A stretch of DNA of 64,000 bases. It comes from Polymorphum gilvum SL003B-26A1. GTDB taxonomy: Bacteria > Pseudomonadota > Alphaproteobacteria > Rhizobiales > Stappiaceae. The notes beneath the pieces were generated by a model. It saw only the letters and a list, made by a program, of their open reading frames with translations, made no database searches and was not told the origin of the DNA. The DNA is taken from the NCBI RefSeq assembly GCF_000192745.1, contig NC_015259.1, positions 426,001-490,000 of the forward strand, in the 5' to 3' direction. This document shows positions 1 through 9,713 of the stretch, piece by piece; positions within the stretch are counted from its first letter, which is position 1; every line of letters begins with the position of its first letter. The position numbers and the translations under genes were made by a program.

Positions 1-2
1 AG

Positions 3-2868
3 CGACTGCTGGTCGGACTGGGCGCCATCGCGCTCGTCGTCGCCACGACGGCCTTCGTCGTGCCGCTCCTGCTGCCCAGGGACGCGATCAAGGCGCGCGT
101 GGTCGAAGAGGTCGAGGCGGCGACCGGCTGGCGGCTGCGTCTCGACGGGCCGGTGTCGATCGCCCTGCTGCCCGACTTCCGCCTGGAAACGCAGGACGTC
201 GGCCTGTCCGGCGAGGCAGGGGCGGACGGCGTGGAATTCGCCAGGGCGCGCCGCGTCGATTTCTCGCTCGCCTGGGACGCGCTGTTCGGCGGCGCCGTGC
301 GGGTCACCGGCCTGACCCTGGAAGGCCCGGAGATCCTGCTCGAAACTGATGGCGCCGGGCGCACCAGCTGGGCGCCGCGCCGGCCGCTGGCGCGCATCGA
401 CAGCGTCTTCGACCAGTTCGATGCTGCCGCCGCGCCTGTACGGCCGGCTCCGGCGCCAGAGCGCGACTTGGCGCGCGACCCTGCCGGCGCCGCTGTCCCG
501 CGCAACCTCGCCGTGTTGACCCGGATCGGCGTCGACGACCTGCGCATAGTCGACGGCCGGGTGGTCTACGCCGACCGCGCCGGCGGCGTCCGCCATGAAG
601 TCACAGCGCTCAAAGCCCGCCTGTCCGTGCCCGCGCTCGACGCCGCCGCCCGGCTGGAGGGCGATTTTTCCTGGCGTGGCGTGCCGGTCGCGCTGGTCGC
701 GCGCCTCGACAGCCCGCTGGCGCTCGCCCGCGGCGAGGCCGGCCGGATCGAGGCCGAGATCGGAAGCGGCACGGAGAAGTTGATCGTTTCGGGCACGGCG
801 GCGGCCATACCGGCGCGCGCCGACCTCGCGGTCTCCGGCGAGGGGGCGTCGCTGGCTTCGCTGGCGGCGCTGGCCGGCATGGCGCTGCCTAGGGATCCCG
901 GCGCTTACGTGCTGTCGGCGCGAATCGCGGCAGACGAGACGGCGGTCACAGTGTCCGCTCTCGACGCGCGCCTCGGCGGCCTCGTGCTGACCGGCGAGGC
1001 GAAGGCGGACCTCGCCGGCGAGCGGCCGCGGCTGACGGGGCGCCTCGCGTCGACGGGCGGCCGGTTGGAGGACCTGCTGGCGCTGGCCAGCCGACCGCTG
1101 CCGGCGTCGGGCACGCTCGGCGGCGACGTGTCCTTCGCGGCCAGCGGCACGGATGCGCCGGCGCTGCTTGCCTCGCTGACGCTTTCGGGGCGCGTCGCGC
1201 TTACCGGTGGGTCGGTCGCCGGTCTCGGGCTTGCGGCGGCGATCGGCGGCGATCCGGCAGCGGACCGGATCGAAGACCTCGACCTCGCGCTGACGTTCGA
1301 CAGTCTGGACAAGCCGGTTGCGCTCGACGGCCGGCTGGCCTGGCGCGGCGAGCGGTTCGCCGTCGCCGGCAGCGCCACGCCCGCGCCGATGCTCGCCGGA
1401 CTGGCCGCACCGGTGATGGTGCGCCTGTCGGGGACGCGCGTCGCCGTCGGCTTCGACGGCCGCGCCGACACCGCCGGGACGCTCGACGGTGGCGTGACGG
1501 TGGAGACGGCGGACCTGCGCGGCCTGCTCGCCTGGCTCGGCCGGCCGCTGCCGCCCGGCGACGGGCTGAAGGCCTTCTCGGCATCCGGCGTCTTCTCGGC
1601 GGAGACCGGTGCCTTCGCCTTCAGCGACACCACGTTTTCGCTCGACGGCATCAAGGGCAGGGGCGAGGGCCGGCTGGCCCTCGGCGCGGTGCCCGCGCTG
1701 AGCGCGCGTCTGGCGCTCGACACCCCTGGTGCTCGACCCCTATCTCGGCGGCGGCTCTGGGCCGGCGGCCGGCGGCGCGGGTGGCGGCGGGCCGGCCCGG
1801 GGCGGGGTCGGCGGCGCGGGCTGGAGCACCGATCCCATCGACCTGTCGGGCCTCAAGACGATCAACGCGGACCTGTCGCTGACCGCCCGGACGGCCCGCT
1901 GGGACCGCATCCAGGTCGGCGACAGCGCGCTCGCGGTGACCCTCGCCGGCGGCGTGCTGAAGGCGGATCTCTCCCGCATGGCGCTCTACGGCGGCTCGGG
2001 CAGCGGCAGCGTCGAGATCGATGCGGCCGGCGCGGTGCCGGCGGTCAAGGCCGGTTTCCGCTTGTCGGGCCTCGACGCCCATCCGTTCCTGACCGATGCG
2101 GCGGACTTCAAGTGGCTGGAAGGTGTCGCCGCTGCGGACCTCGACCTGACCACGGCCGGCGCCTCGCAGGCGCAGATGATCGGCGCGCTCGACGGCACGG
2201 CGCGGCTCGACTTCGCCGACGGCGCGATCCGCGGCATCAACATCCCGAAGATGGTGCGCGGCCTGTCGATCGAGACGCTGCTCGGCTGGCACAGCGTCGA
2301 GGTGGAAAAGACCGACTTCAGCTCGCTCGGCGCTTCGTTCCGCATCCGCAACGGCATCGCCGAGACCACCGACCTGGCGCTCGCCGGGCCGCTGGTGCGC
2401 ATGAGTGGGCGCGGCACCACCGACATGCCGGCGCGCACGCTCGACTGGCGCGTCGAGCCGGAAGTGGTGCCGACGCTCGAAGGCCAGGCGCCGGCCCCGC
2501 GCAAGAAGGGCGAGACGCGCGACCTCGCCGGGCTCGGCGTGCCGATCGTGATCCGGGGGTCGTGGGCGAACCCGGCGATCTATCCCGACATCGAGGGCAT
2601 CCTGGACAACCCCGAAGCGGCCTACAGGAAGCTGGAGGCGATCGGCGGCGATCTCGTCAAGATCCTCAAGGCCAAGCCGGACGAGGCGCTCGCCACCGCC
2701 GCCGGCAAGGCGATCGAGCAGGCGACCGGCGGCAGGACGCAGATCGACGTGCAGAAGGTGCTCGAGGGCGAGGTCAACGACCAGGACGTGTTGAAGGCGG
2801 TAGAGGAAGGCTTCGGCCTGCCGCAGGGACTGCTTGGCTCCTTCGGCCTCGGCAAGAAGAAGGACTGA
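3..2868 (+). pseudogene. AsmA family protein, 5'-truncated by the window edge and split by a single-base frameshift
   Basis: The reading frame is already open at the left edge and starts inside a hydrophobic segment (about residues 2-22), followed by the FVVPLLLPRD and GWRLRLDG motifs typical of the AsmA N-terminus: one membrane anchor and a large periplasmic beta-rich domain. This family is linked to outer-membrane assembly and lipid transport. The frame runs to about 1722 and then fails. Homologous sequence resumes one frame away (LDPYLGG onward) and ends at 2868 with a normal AsmA C-terminal part. Removing one C from the four-C run at 1723-1726 restores one frame of about 955 codons. The break is therefore either a recent mutation or a sequencing error; I cannot tell which. 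The gene converges on phnN with a 23-bp gap. The true start lies outside the window. Confidence 0.82.
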
Positions 2869-2891
2869 GGCCGGCAGGAGCCGCCGCCTGT

Positions 2892-3485
2892 TCAGTCGAG
2901 CGCGGCGATCATGCGGGCGACGCCGTCGGCGATCGTGCCGGTGTTGTCCACGCGCGCCACATGGGGCACGTCGGGAAGGTCGAGATCTGCGCGGTCGAGC
3001 CGGCGTTCGATCTCCTCGCGGCTCTCGCGGCCGCGGGCGGCGAGGCGTTCGGCCAGCACCGACCGCGGCGCGGTGACCAGCAGCACGCGCACGTCGGCGT
3101 ATTTGGTGAAGGCCTGCGACAGCACGCCGCGCGAGCCGTTGGCGATCACGGTGCCGCCGGCCAGGATCGTCGCGTCGATGGTCCGCGGCAGGACGTAGCC
3201 GAGCCCATGCGCGCGCCAGGCGAGGCCGACGTCGCCGGCGGCGACCAGGCGCTCGAAGTCCTCGGACGACAGGGTGTCGTGGTCCTCGGCGGCAGCGTCG
3301 GGCGTGCGGGTGATGAGCCGGCGGGCGAACATGTAACGCGGATCGCCGGCGAGATGCGCGCGCAGCGCGGTCATCAGCGTGTCCTTGCCGGCGCCGCTCG
3401 GGCCGACGACGAGCACCAGCCGGCCCGGACCGATCCGTCCGTCCGCGGCTGGCACCCGCCGATGATCTGTCGCGCTGTCGGTCAT
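2892..3485 (-). CDS. phnN: Ribose 1,5-bisphosphate phosphokinase PhnN
   Basis: The 197-residue P-loop kinase phosphorylates ribose 1,5-bisphosphate to PRPP, the last step of phosphonate catabolism through C-P lyase. The Walker A motif GPSGAGKDT lies at residues 28-36, as in guanylate-kinase-like PhnN proteins, and the length is normal for the family. It is the last gene of the minus-strand phn operon, 34 bp downstream of phnM, which supports the assignment over a plain guanylate kinase. Start ATG at 3485. Confidence 0.93.
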   Translation of the reverse strand: MTDSATDHRRVPAADGRIGPGRLVLVVGPSGAGKDTLMTALRAHLAGDPRYMFARRLITRTPDAAAEDHDTLSSEDFERLVAAGDVGLAWRAHGLGYVLPRTIDATILAGGTVIANGSRGVLSQAFTKYADVRVLLVTAPRSVLAERLAARGRESREEIERRLDRADLDLPDVPHVARVDNTGTIADGVARMIAALD

Positions 3486-3519
3486 GGCTTTCCTGGGCCC
3501 CTTTTCGAGGATGTCGGGC

Positions 3520-4662
3520 TTACGCCACGCGCCGGCCTTCGCGCCAGACGCCGCGGATGATCGGCACGTTGCCGACGAGGCGGACCTGGACGAGGTCGGC
3601 GCGCCGGCCGTCGGCGATCTGCCCGCGGTCGGTCAGGCCGACCAGGGCGGCGGGCGTGCTGGTGACCATGGCGACCGCTTGCGGCAGGGAGACCGTCTCG
3701 ATCTCCTCGGCGAGCTGGAACGCGGCCTGGATCAGCGACACGGGAACGTAGTCCGAAGACAGGATATCGAGGACGCCGGCCTCGGCGAGTTCGCGGGCGG
3801 AGACGTTGCCCGAATGCGAGCCGCCGCGCACCACGTTCGGTCCGCCCATCAGCACGCCCATGCCGGCGGCGTGCGAGGCGCGGGCGGCCTCGATCGTGGT
3901 CGGGAACTCGGCGATGCGGGTATCGAGCGCGATGGCCTCGTCGACATGGGCCTCGGTGGCGTCGTCGTGGCTGGCGACGATGATGCCGCGTGCGCGGGCG
4001 GCATCCGCCAGCAGCCTGCGGTGGCGCGGCGCGATGTCGTCGGCACGGGCCCGGCGCTTGGCGATGAAGGCGGCCATCTCCTCGTCGGAAAAGCCCTTCT
4101 TCGACTGGTAATAGACCTTGTAGGCGTCCAGCGAGACGAACTGGCGCTGGCCGGGCGTATGGTCCATCAGCGAGATCAGCCGCACGCGATCGTCGTCGGC
4201 GAACACCTCGTAGCCGTCCATGACGTCGGGCGCCGACACCTCGCAGCGCAGGTGGATGTAATGGTCGGCGCGCAGCCGGTTCTCGCGCTGGCTGGTCTCG
4301 ATTGCGTCGGCCAGGGCGCGCATGTCGTCGGCCTTGAGGTCGGCGTCCTCGTCCATGCCGATGCGCAGGGCGTCGAACACGGTGGTGATGCCCGAACAGG
4401 CGATCTGGGCGTCGTGGGCCTGGACTGAGGAGACCGGGTTCCAGCGCACGCGCGGCCGCGGCGCATAGTGGGTCTCCAGGTGGTCGGTATGCAACTCGAC
4501 CAGACCGGGCAACAGGTAGTCGCCCTCGCAGTCGTGGCCGAGGGCGGAGGGTCCTTCGGCGATGGTCTCGATGCGCCCGTTGCGGACCGAGAGGCTGCCG
4601 TCCACGACGGCGTCGGGAAGCACCAGGCGGGCATTCCGGAAGACGGAGGACAGGTCGCTCAT
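3520..4662 (-). CDS. phnM: Alpha-D-ribose 1-methylphosphonate 5-triphosphate diphosphatase PhnM
   Basis: This is an amidohydrolase-superfamily enzyme that removes pyrophosphate from ribose 1-methylphosphonate 5-triphosphate, producing the substrate of the C-P lyase PhnJ. The metal-binding ELHTDHLETH motif is at about residues 56-65 and the later HDDATEAH and SSDYVP motifs are also present, as in PhnM. I chose the ATG at 4662 (MSDLS): it is preceded by GAAGGACC at Shine-Dalgarno distance and lies 10 nt after the stop of the upstream gene. A longer frame from 4689 would overlap that gene. About 380 residues, normal for PhnM. Confidence 0.93.
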   Translation of the reverse strand: MSDLSSVFRNARLVLPDAVVDGSLSVRNGRIETIAEGPSALGHDCEGDYLLPGLVELHTDHLETHYAPRPRVRWNPVSSVQAHDAQIACSGITTVFDALRIGMDEDADLKADDMRALADAIETSQRENRLRADHYIHLRCEVSAPDVMDGYEVFADDDRVRLISLMDHTPGQRQFVSLDAYKVYYQSKKGFSDEEMAAFIAKRRARADDIAPRHRRLLADAARARGIIVASHDDATEAHVDEAIALDTRIAEFPTTIEAARASHAAGMGVLMGGPNVVRGGSHSGNVSARELAEAGVLDILSSDYVPVSLIQAAFQLAEEIETVSLPQAVAMVTSTPAALVGLTDRGQIADGRRADLVQVRLVGNVPIIRGVWREGRRVA

Positions 4663-4672
4663 TGATGGTCCT

Positions 4673-5392
4673 TCAGGCATTGGAGTCAACCGGCGCGTCG
4701 GCGCTGCCGGTCAGGGACAGGATTTCGAGGACCCGGAACGGTGCGCCGCGCTCGGGTTCGACGAACAGGCCGAGACTGTCGATCGTCCTCGGTCGGCCAG
4801 TCAGGGCGGCAAAATGGCGGTCGGCGGCGACGTGGAGCACAGCCGCCTCGCCGGGGTCTTCGAGCCGGCCGCTCAGGGTCATGTGGAAGCGGAAGTCCTC
4901 GAACACGTAAGGGTATCCCCAGGCACGCAGGTAATCGTCCTGGCGCGGGCTCAGGCCCGAGGCGCGGCGACGGGCGATGTCGGCGTCCGAAAGCGGTGCG
5001 CGGAACGGTTCGAAGGCGCGCACGCAGCCGGCCGCCAGCGCGTCCAGCGCCGGCGCGGAGGCGACGGGCGTCAAGGCCAGGAAGCTGCCGAGCCGGGAGA
5101 CGGCGAGGCCGGGGATCTCGAACGGCGCCGTGCGGGCGGCAAAGGATGCGAAGGCCTGCCGCAACTGTGCCTCCGTGCTGCCTTCGGCCAGCGCAAACGG
5201 CGGTTTCAGCGTGGCGTGGAAGCCGTAGCGGCGCGGCTCGGCGGTCAGTTCCGCGACGCGGTCGGCGGTCAGGCCGTGGATCGGCGGCAGGGGCAGGGCT
5301 ACGCCCGAAACGGCGTCGCGGCCGAGCCAGGCGGCGCCGGACCGGGTCAGGCCGTCATCGTGCGGGGCGGTGTAGTAGAGGGCGTAGCGCAT
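4673..5392 (-). CDS. DUF1045 phosphonate-metabolism protein (2H phosphoesterase superfamily)
   Basis: The 239-residue protein has two HxTL motifs, HATL at residue 59 and HMTL in the second half, the paired histidines of the 2H phosphoesterase fold. DUF1045 members are usually found inside alphaproteobacterial phn operons. A plausible role, by analogy with PhnP and other 2H enzymes, is opening a cyclic ribose phosphate produced by C-P lyase; no phnP is seen in this window. That role is inference. It sits between phnL (111-bp gap) and phnM (10-bp gap) on the same strand. Confidence 0.88.
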   Translation of the reverse strand: MRYALYYTAPHDDGLTRSGAAWLGRDAVSGVALPLPPIHGLTADRVAELTAEPRRYGFHATLKPPFALAEGSTEAQLRQAFASFAARTAPFEIPGLAVSRLGSFLALTPVASAPALDALAAGCVRAFEPFRAPLSDADIARRRASGLSPRQDDYLRAWGYPYVFEDFRFHMTLSGRLEDPGEAAVLHVAADRHFAALTGRPRTIDSLGLFVEPERGAPFRVLEILSLTGSADAPVDSNA

Positions 5393-5503
5393 GGTCTGGG
5401 TCGGACGGGTCGAGGCAGAATCACCGGACAGGTGTCCGAAGTAAGCGCGGGAAGTGTCTTTCCTGTGACAGCGGCGACGTCGTCCGCCGCGCTCAGGCTG
5501 CGT

Positions 5504-6208
5504 TCAGGCCGCCGCGGCCGCCGAGAAGGCTGTGACGTCGACGATGCGGTCGGCGATGCGCTCGCGCACGTCAGTGTCGTGCAGGATACCGAGCATGGCG
5601 ACGCCGGCGCGCTTCTTCTCCCTGACCAGATCCACCACCACGGCGCGGTTGGCGGCGTCGAGCGAGGCGGTCGGCTCGTCCAGAAGCAGCAGCGGGTAGT
5701 GCGCGATGAAGCCGCGCGCGATGTTGACGCGCTGCTGCTCGCCGCCGGAGAAGGTCGCCGGCGGCAGGCGCCACAGCGCCTCGGGCACGTTCAGCCGGGC
5801 GAGCAGGTCGCGCGCTATGGCGAGGGCTGCGTCCTCCGGCGTGCCCTGGGCGACGAGCGGTTCGGCGACCACGGCGACCGCCGGCACGCGCGGGATGACG
5901 CGCAGGAACTGGCTGACATAGCCGATCGTCGACTTGCGCAGCTGCAGGATCCGGCGCGGCTCAGCCCTGGCGACGTTGACGATGGTCTCGCCCTCGGTGA
6001 CCAGGATCTGGCCGCGCTCGCAGCGGTAGTTGCCGTAGATCATCTTCAGGATCGAGCTCTTGCCGGCGCCGGACGGACCGCCGAGGACGACGCATTCGCC
6101 GGCCTCGACGGCGAAGTCGACGCCGGCGACGACCGGGATACGGATGCCGTCCTGCAGGTGCATCGTGAAGTTCTTGGCAACGTCGTTGAGACACAGGCGG
6201 GTGCGCAT
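5504..6208 (-). CDS. phnL: C-P lyase system ATP-binding protein PhnL
   Basis: This is an ABC-type ATPase of 234 residues without a partner permease. Walker A GGPSGAGKS lies at about 43-51, the signature SGGEQQR is near 150, and Walker B LLLLDEPT follows. The conserved MIYGNY segment after Walker A is characteristic of PhnL. It is needed for C-P lyase function in vivo and pairs with the PhnK ATPase. It starts 9 bp after the phnK stop. An Ala-rich tail (AAAAA) ends the protein. Confidence 0.94.
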   Translation of the reverse strand: MRTRLCLNDVAKNFTMHLQDGIRIPVVAGVDFAVEAGECVVLGGPSGAGKSSILKMIYGNYRCERGQILVTEGETIVNVARAEPRRILQLRKSTIGYVSQFLRVIPRVPAVAVVAEPLVAQGTPEDAALAIARDLLARLNVPEALWRLPPATFSGGEQQRVNIARGFIAHYPLLLLDEPTASLDAANRAVVVDLVREKKRAGVAMLGILHDTDVRERIADRIVDVTAFSAAAAA

Positions 6209-6217
6209 GGGAGTTCC

Positions 6218-7030
6218 TCAGACCTGCAGGATGGACGAGACGAGAAGCTGGGTGTAGGGCGCCTGCGGGTCGTCGAGGACCTGGTCGGTCAGGCCGGTCT
6301 CGATCACCTCGCCGTGGCGCATGACCATCATGCGGTGCGACAGCAGCCGGGCGACCGCGAGGTCGTGGGTGACGATCACCACCGAGAGGCCGAGGTCGGC
6401 GACCAGCCCGCGCAGCAGGTCGAGCAGGCGCGCCTGCACCGACACGTCCAGCCCGCCGGTCGGCTCGTCCATGAACACCAGGCGCGGATGGGTAACCAGG
6501 TTGCGGGCGATCTGCAGCCGCTGGCGCATGCCGCCGGAGAAGGCGCGCGGGTCGTCGTCGATGCGCCCGGTCTCGATCTCGACGCGCTCCAGCCAGTCGG
6601 AGGCCCTGGCGCGGATGTCGCCGTAGTGGCGCGCGCCGACGGCCATCAGCCGCTCGCCGACGTTGGCGCCGGCCGAGACCGTCATGCGCAGGCCGTCGGC
6701 GGCGTTCTGGTGCACGAAACCCCAGTCGGTGCGCATCAGCAGCCGGCGTTCGGCCTCGGTCAGCTGATAGAGGTCGCGCATGGCGCCGTCGCGCATGCGG
6801 TACTCGACGACGCCGGCGGTCGGCGCCAGGCGGGTCGCCAGGCAGTTGAGCAGGGTGGTCTTGCCTGAGCCGCTCTCGCCGACGATGGCGAGCACCTCGC
6901 CGGGCCACAGCTCGAAGGAGACGTTCCGGCAGCCGATGCGGTCGCCGTAGAAGCGGGTGACGCCGCTGGCGCGCAGCAGAGGCTCGTCGGACAGGGAGGC
7001 GAGCGGGCGGGCGATCGGGTGGTCGGTCAT
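6218..7030 (-). CDS. phnK: C-P lyase complex ATP-binding protein PhnK
   Basis: The 270-residue ABC ATPase docks on the PhnGHIJ core in the characterised E. coli complex. Walker A GESGSGKTT is at 51-59, the signature SGGMRQRLQ and Walker B LVFMDEPTGG follow, and the H-loop is VIVTHD. The ATG at 7030 (MTDHP) overlaps the phnJ stop by 4 bp (ATGA), so the two are translationally coupled. A longer upstream frame lies inside phnJ and was not used. Confidence 0.95.
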   Translation of the reverse strand: MTDHPIARPLASLSDEPLLRASGVTRFYGDRIGCRNVSFELWPGEVLAIVGESGSGKTTLLNCLATRLAPTAGVVEYRMRDGAMRDLYQLTEAERRLLMRTDWGFVHQNAADGLRMTVSAGANVGERLMAVGARHYGDIRARASDWLERVEIETGRIDDDPRAFSGGMRQRLQIARNLVTHPRLVFMDEPTGGLDVSVQARLLDLLRGLVADLGLSVVIVTHDLAVARLLSHRMMVMRHGEVIETGLTDQVLDDPQAPYTQLLVSSILQV

Positions 7031-7968
7031 TCTCCGGACTCCTTCAGGACGGAAGTGGGAGGATTCTCGGACTCGTTCGCAAAGGCCGGATCGGCCGCCA
7101 TCTCGCCGCGGTGGCCGGCCGCGCGGCGCTCCTCGCAATGGTCGCTGTCTGAGCAGACGAACATGCGTCCGCCGCGGTCGTCGAGCACGACCTCGTCCAG
7201 GTAGACACCCTCCGCGCCGCACAAGGCGCAAGGTTTTTCAAAGCGTTGCACCTCGAAAGGATAGTCCTCGAAGTCAAGACTGACGACCCGGGTATAGGGC
7301 GGCACGGCATAGATGCGCTTCTCGCGGCCGGCGCCGTAGAGCTGCAGCGCCTTCATGTTGTCGAGCTTCGGGTTGTCGAACTTCGGCGTCGGCGAGGGGT
7401 CCATGACATAGCGTCCCTCGACCTTGACCGGATAGGCATAAGTCGTCGCGATATGGCCGTGGCGGGCGATGTCCTCGTACAGCTTCACGTGCATGAGCCC
7501 ATATTCTTCAAGGGCATGCATCTTGCGGGTCTCAGTCTCGCGCGGCTCCAGGAAGCGCAGCGGCTCGGGAATAGGCACCTGGAAGACGAGGATCTGATCC
7601 TCCGTCAGTTCCCGCTCGGGAATCCGGTGTCGGGTCTGGATCACGCTCGCCTCGGCGGTCACGGTCGTGGTCCTGACCCGGGCCGTCTTCTCGAAGAAGC
7701 CGCGGATCGCGACCGCGTTGGTGGTGTCGTCGGAACCCTGGTCGATGACCTTGAGGACATCGTCTCGGCCAAGCACGGCGGCGGTCACCTGGACGCCGCC
7801 CGTGCCCCAGCCGTAGGGCATCGGCATCTCGCGCGAGGCGAACGGCACCTGGTAGCCGGGAATCGCAATCGCCTTCAAAATCGCCCGTCGAATCATGCGC
7901 TTGGTCTGTTCGTCGAGATAGGCGAAGTTGTAGTCTGCAGCATCGGGAGCGGGGAGCGGGGTGGTCAT
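7027..7968 (-). CDS. phnJ: Alpha-D-ribose 1-methylphosphonate 5-phosphate C-P lyase PhnJ
   Basis: This 313-residue radical-SAM enzyme cleaves the C-P bond. Four cysteines (247, 250, 272 and 278, spaced 3, 22 and 6) match the spacing of the catalytic cysteine and Fe-S ligands known in E. coli PhnJ (241, 244, 266, 272), so the enzyme looks intact. The start at 7968 (MTTPL) overlaps the phnI stop by 4 bp, and the stop overlaps phnK by 4 bp. Much longer in-frame upstream sequence is antisense-like Arg/Pro-rich text inside phnI and was rejected. Confidence 0.97.
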   Translation of the reverse strand: MTTPLPAPDAADYNFAYLDEQTKRMIRRAILKAIAIPGYQVPFASREMPMPYGWGTGGVQVTAAVLGRDDVLKVIDQGSDDTTNAVAIRGFFEKTARVRTTTVTAEASVIQTRHRIPERELTEDQILVFQVPIPEPLRFLEPRETETRKMHALEEYGLMHVKLYEDIARHGHIATTYAYPVKVEGRYVMDPSPTPKFDNPKLDNMKALQLYGAGREKRIYAVPPYTRVVSLDFEDYPFEVQRFEKPCALCGAEGVYLDEVVLDDRGGRMFVCSDSDHCEERRAAGHRGEMAADPAFANESENPPTSVLKESGE

Positions 7969-9083
7969 TCGGCGGCCTCCTTGCGGGTTGCGGCCTCGGC
8001 GGCGTCGGCCGCGCGGCGGCGCTGCCATTCGTCGCGCATGCGCCGGACGAGGTCGAGTTCGGCCTGGAAATCGACGTAATGCGGCAGCTTGAGGTGTTCG
8101 ACGAAGCCGGTCGCCTGGACGTTGTCGGAATGCGACAGGACGAATTCCTCGTCCTGCGCCGGCGCGACCCGGTCCTCGCCCAGTTCTCCGGCGCGCAGCG
8201 AACGGTCGACCAGCGCCATGGACATGGCCTTGCGCTCGAGCTGGCCGAAGACGAGACCGTAGCCGCGCGTGAACTGTGGCGGTGCCTTGGCCGAACCCTT
8301 GAACTGGTTGACCATCTGGCACTCTGTGACCTTGATGCGGCCGAGGGTGACGGCAAAGCCGAGTTCCTCGGCGAAGAACTCGACCTCGACCGCGCCGTAG
8401 CGGATCTCGCCGGCAAAGGGGTGGGTGCGGCCGTAGCCGCGCTGAGTCGAATAGGCCAGCGCCAGCAGGAAGCCCTCGTCGCCGCGGGCGAGGTTCTGCA
8501 GGCGCAGGTCGCGGTCGGCCGGAAAGGCCAGCGGCTCGCGGGTCAGGTCGCCGACGGCGCCGTCCGCGGCACACGGGGCGTCCGGTTCCATCAGCCCCTC
8601 GTCGCCGAGCAGGTCGGTGACGCGCGGCATCCGCTCGTCGTGCGTCTCGGCGCGGACCGGCTCGGGAAGGTCAGCATCGGCGGCTTCGACGAAATCGAGC
8701 AGCCGATGCGTGTAGTCGAAGGTCGGGCCGAGCAACTGACCGCCGGGCAGGTCCTTGAAGGTCGCCGAGATGCGTCGCTCGACCAGCATGCGGGCGGTAT
8801 CGACAGGCTGGCTGTAACCGAAGCGCGGCAGGGTCGTGCGGTAGGCGCGCAGCAGGAAGATGGCCTCGATCAGGTCGCCGCGCGCCTGGCGGATCGCCAG
8901 GGCGGCTAGCGTCTCGTCGTAGAGCGAGCCTTCGCCCATGACCCGGGAAACGGCGATGGCGAGTTGGCCGGCGATCTGGTCGAGCGTCAGCGTCGGCACG
9001 CTTCGGTCGCCGCGGCGCCGGTGCGCGAGCAGGCGATGGGCGTTGCGGATCGCCTTTTCCCCGCCCTTGACGGCAACATACAT
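7965..9083 (-). CDS. phnI: C-P lyase core subunit PhnI (nucleosidase)
   Basis: The 372-residue PhnI transfers methylphosphonate onto the ribose 5-triphosphate moiety of ATP with loss of adenine, together with PhnG, PhnH and PhnL. The start MYVAVKGGEKAI is typical of PhnI. The coding region begins 3 bp after the phnH stop and overlaps phnJ by 4 bp. It is part of a tightly packed operon and shows no truncation. Confidence 0.96.
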   Translation of the reverse strand: MYVAVKGGEKAIRNAHRLLAHRRRGDRSVPTLTLDQIAGQLAIAVSRVMGEGSLYDETLAALAIRQARGDLIEAIFLLRAYRTTLPRFGYSQPVDTARMLVERRISATFKDLPGGQLLGPTFDYTHRLLDFVEAADADLPEPVRAETHDERMPRVTDLLGDEGLMEPDAPCAADGAVGDLTREPLAFPADRDLRLQNLARGDEGFLLALAYSTQRGYGRTHPFAGEIRYGAVEVEFFAEELGFAVTLGRIKVTECQMVNQFKGSAKAPPQFTRGYGLVFGQLERKAMSMALVDRSLRAGELGEDRVAPAQDEEFVLSHSDNVQATGFVEHLKLPHYVDFQAELDLVRRMRDEWQRRRAADAAEAATRKEAAE

Positions 9084-9086
9084 GGC

Positions 9087-9713
9087 TCAGGCCTCCTGCT
9101 TGCAGATCGTCGTGGAGCGCGGCAACCCGGCGATGCGGCCATCGGCGGCGAACAGGATGTCGGCGCCGCGCGGGAACAGGCGGCGGTTCTCGCGCGCCTG
9201 GTCCCAGAACAGTGGCGACAGGGGCGCAGCTGAGAACGGCTGTTCGGAGGCAATGCCGGGACCCGAGAGAATGACGCCGGGGCGGTCCGCGATCTGCCTG
9301 ACCTGGAGGATCAGGGTTGCGGAGCGGTCGGGGTATTCCGCCGTTCCGGCGGGAAAGTTGCCGAGGCCGGGCATATGCTCGGGATCGGACACAAGCGCGA
9401 AGGCGGCCTCGAGCGGCTGGGCCACCACCGGCGCCCCGGTGTGGAACTTCAGCCAGGCGCAGACATCGCGGCTGCGGGCCAGCGGGCCGTCGAGCCACAG
9501 CGGCGTGTCGTAGTCGAGCAGGGTCAGGGCGAGGGCGGCCGCGGTCGGCGTCAGCGGCGCCGGCGGCTGCAGGCCGGCGCTGTCCAGGCTCCGGATCAGG
9601 CCGGGTCGCGACAGGGCGGTCATGACGGTTCGGAACACGCGCTGGGCGTCGTGGACGGGATCGGCGAAGCCGGGTCTCGGGGCCGTCCGGGCGGCAAGGG
9701 TGCCGGTGGTCAT
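9087..9713 (-). CDS. phnH: C-P lyase core subunit PhnH
   Basis: The 208-residue PhnH subunit of the PhnGHIJ core carries the family pattern FADPVHDAQRVFR near the N-terminus and PPNLFPRGADI-like text (here RLFPRGADILFA) near the C-terminus. The first base of its ATG is shared with the phnG stop (1-bp overlap). It lies 3 bp upstream of phnI. Confidence 0.95.
   Translation of the reverse strand: MTTGTLAARTAPRPGFADPVHDAQRVFRTVMTALSRPGLIRSLDSAGLQPPAPLTPTAAALALTLLDYDTPLWLDGPLARSRDVCAWLKFHTGAPVVAQPLEAAFALVSDPEHMPGLGNFPAGTAEYPDRSATLILQVRQIADRPGVILSGPGIASEQPFSAAPLSPLFWDQARENRRLFPRGADILFAADGRIAGLPRSTTICKQEA

Noticed and set aside
1727..3560. Continuation of the AsmA N-terminal frame to 3560
   Set aside because: After the C-run the translation becomes Arg/Gly-rich and runs through phnN in the wrong strand. 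The true continuation is one frame away and ends at 2868.
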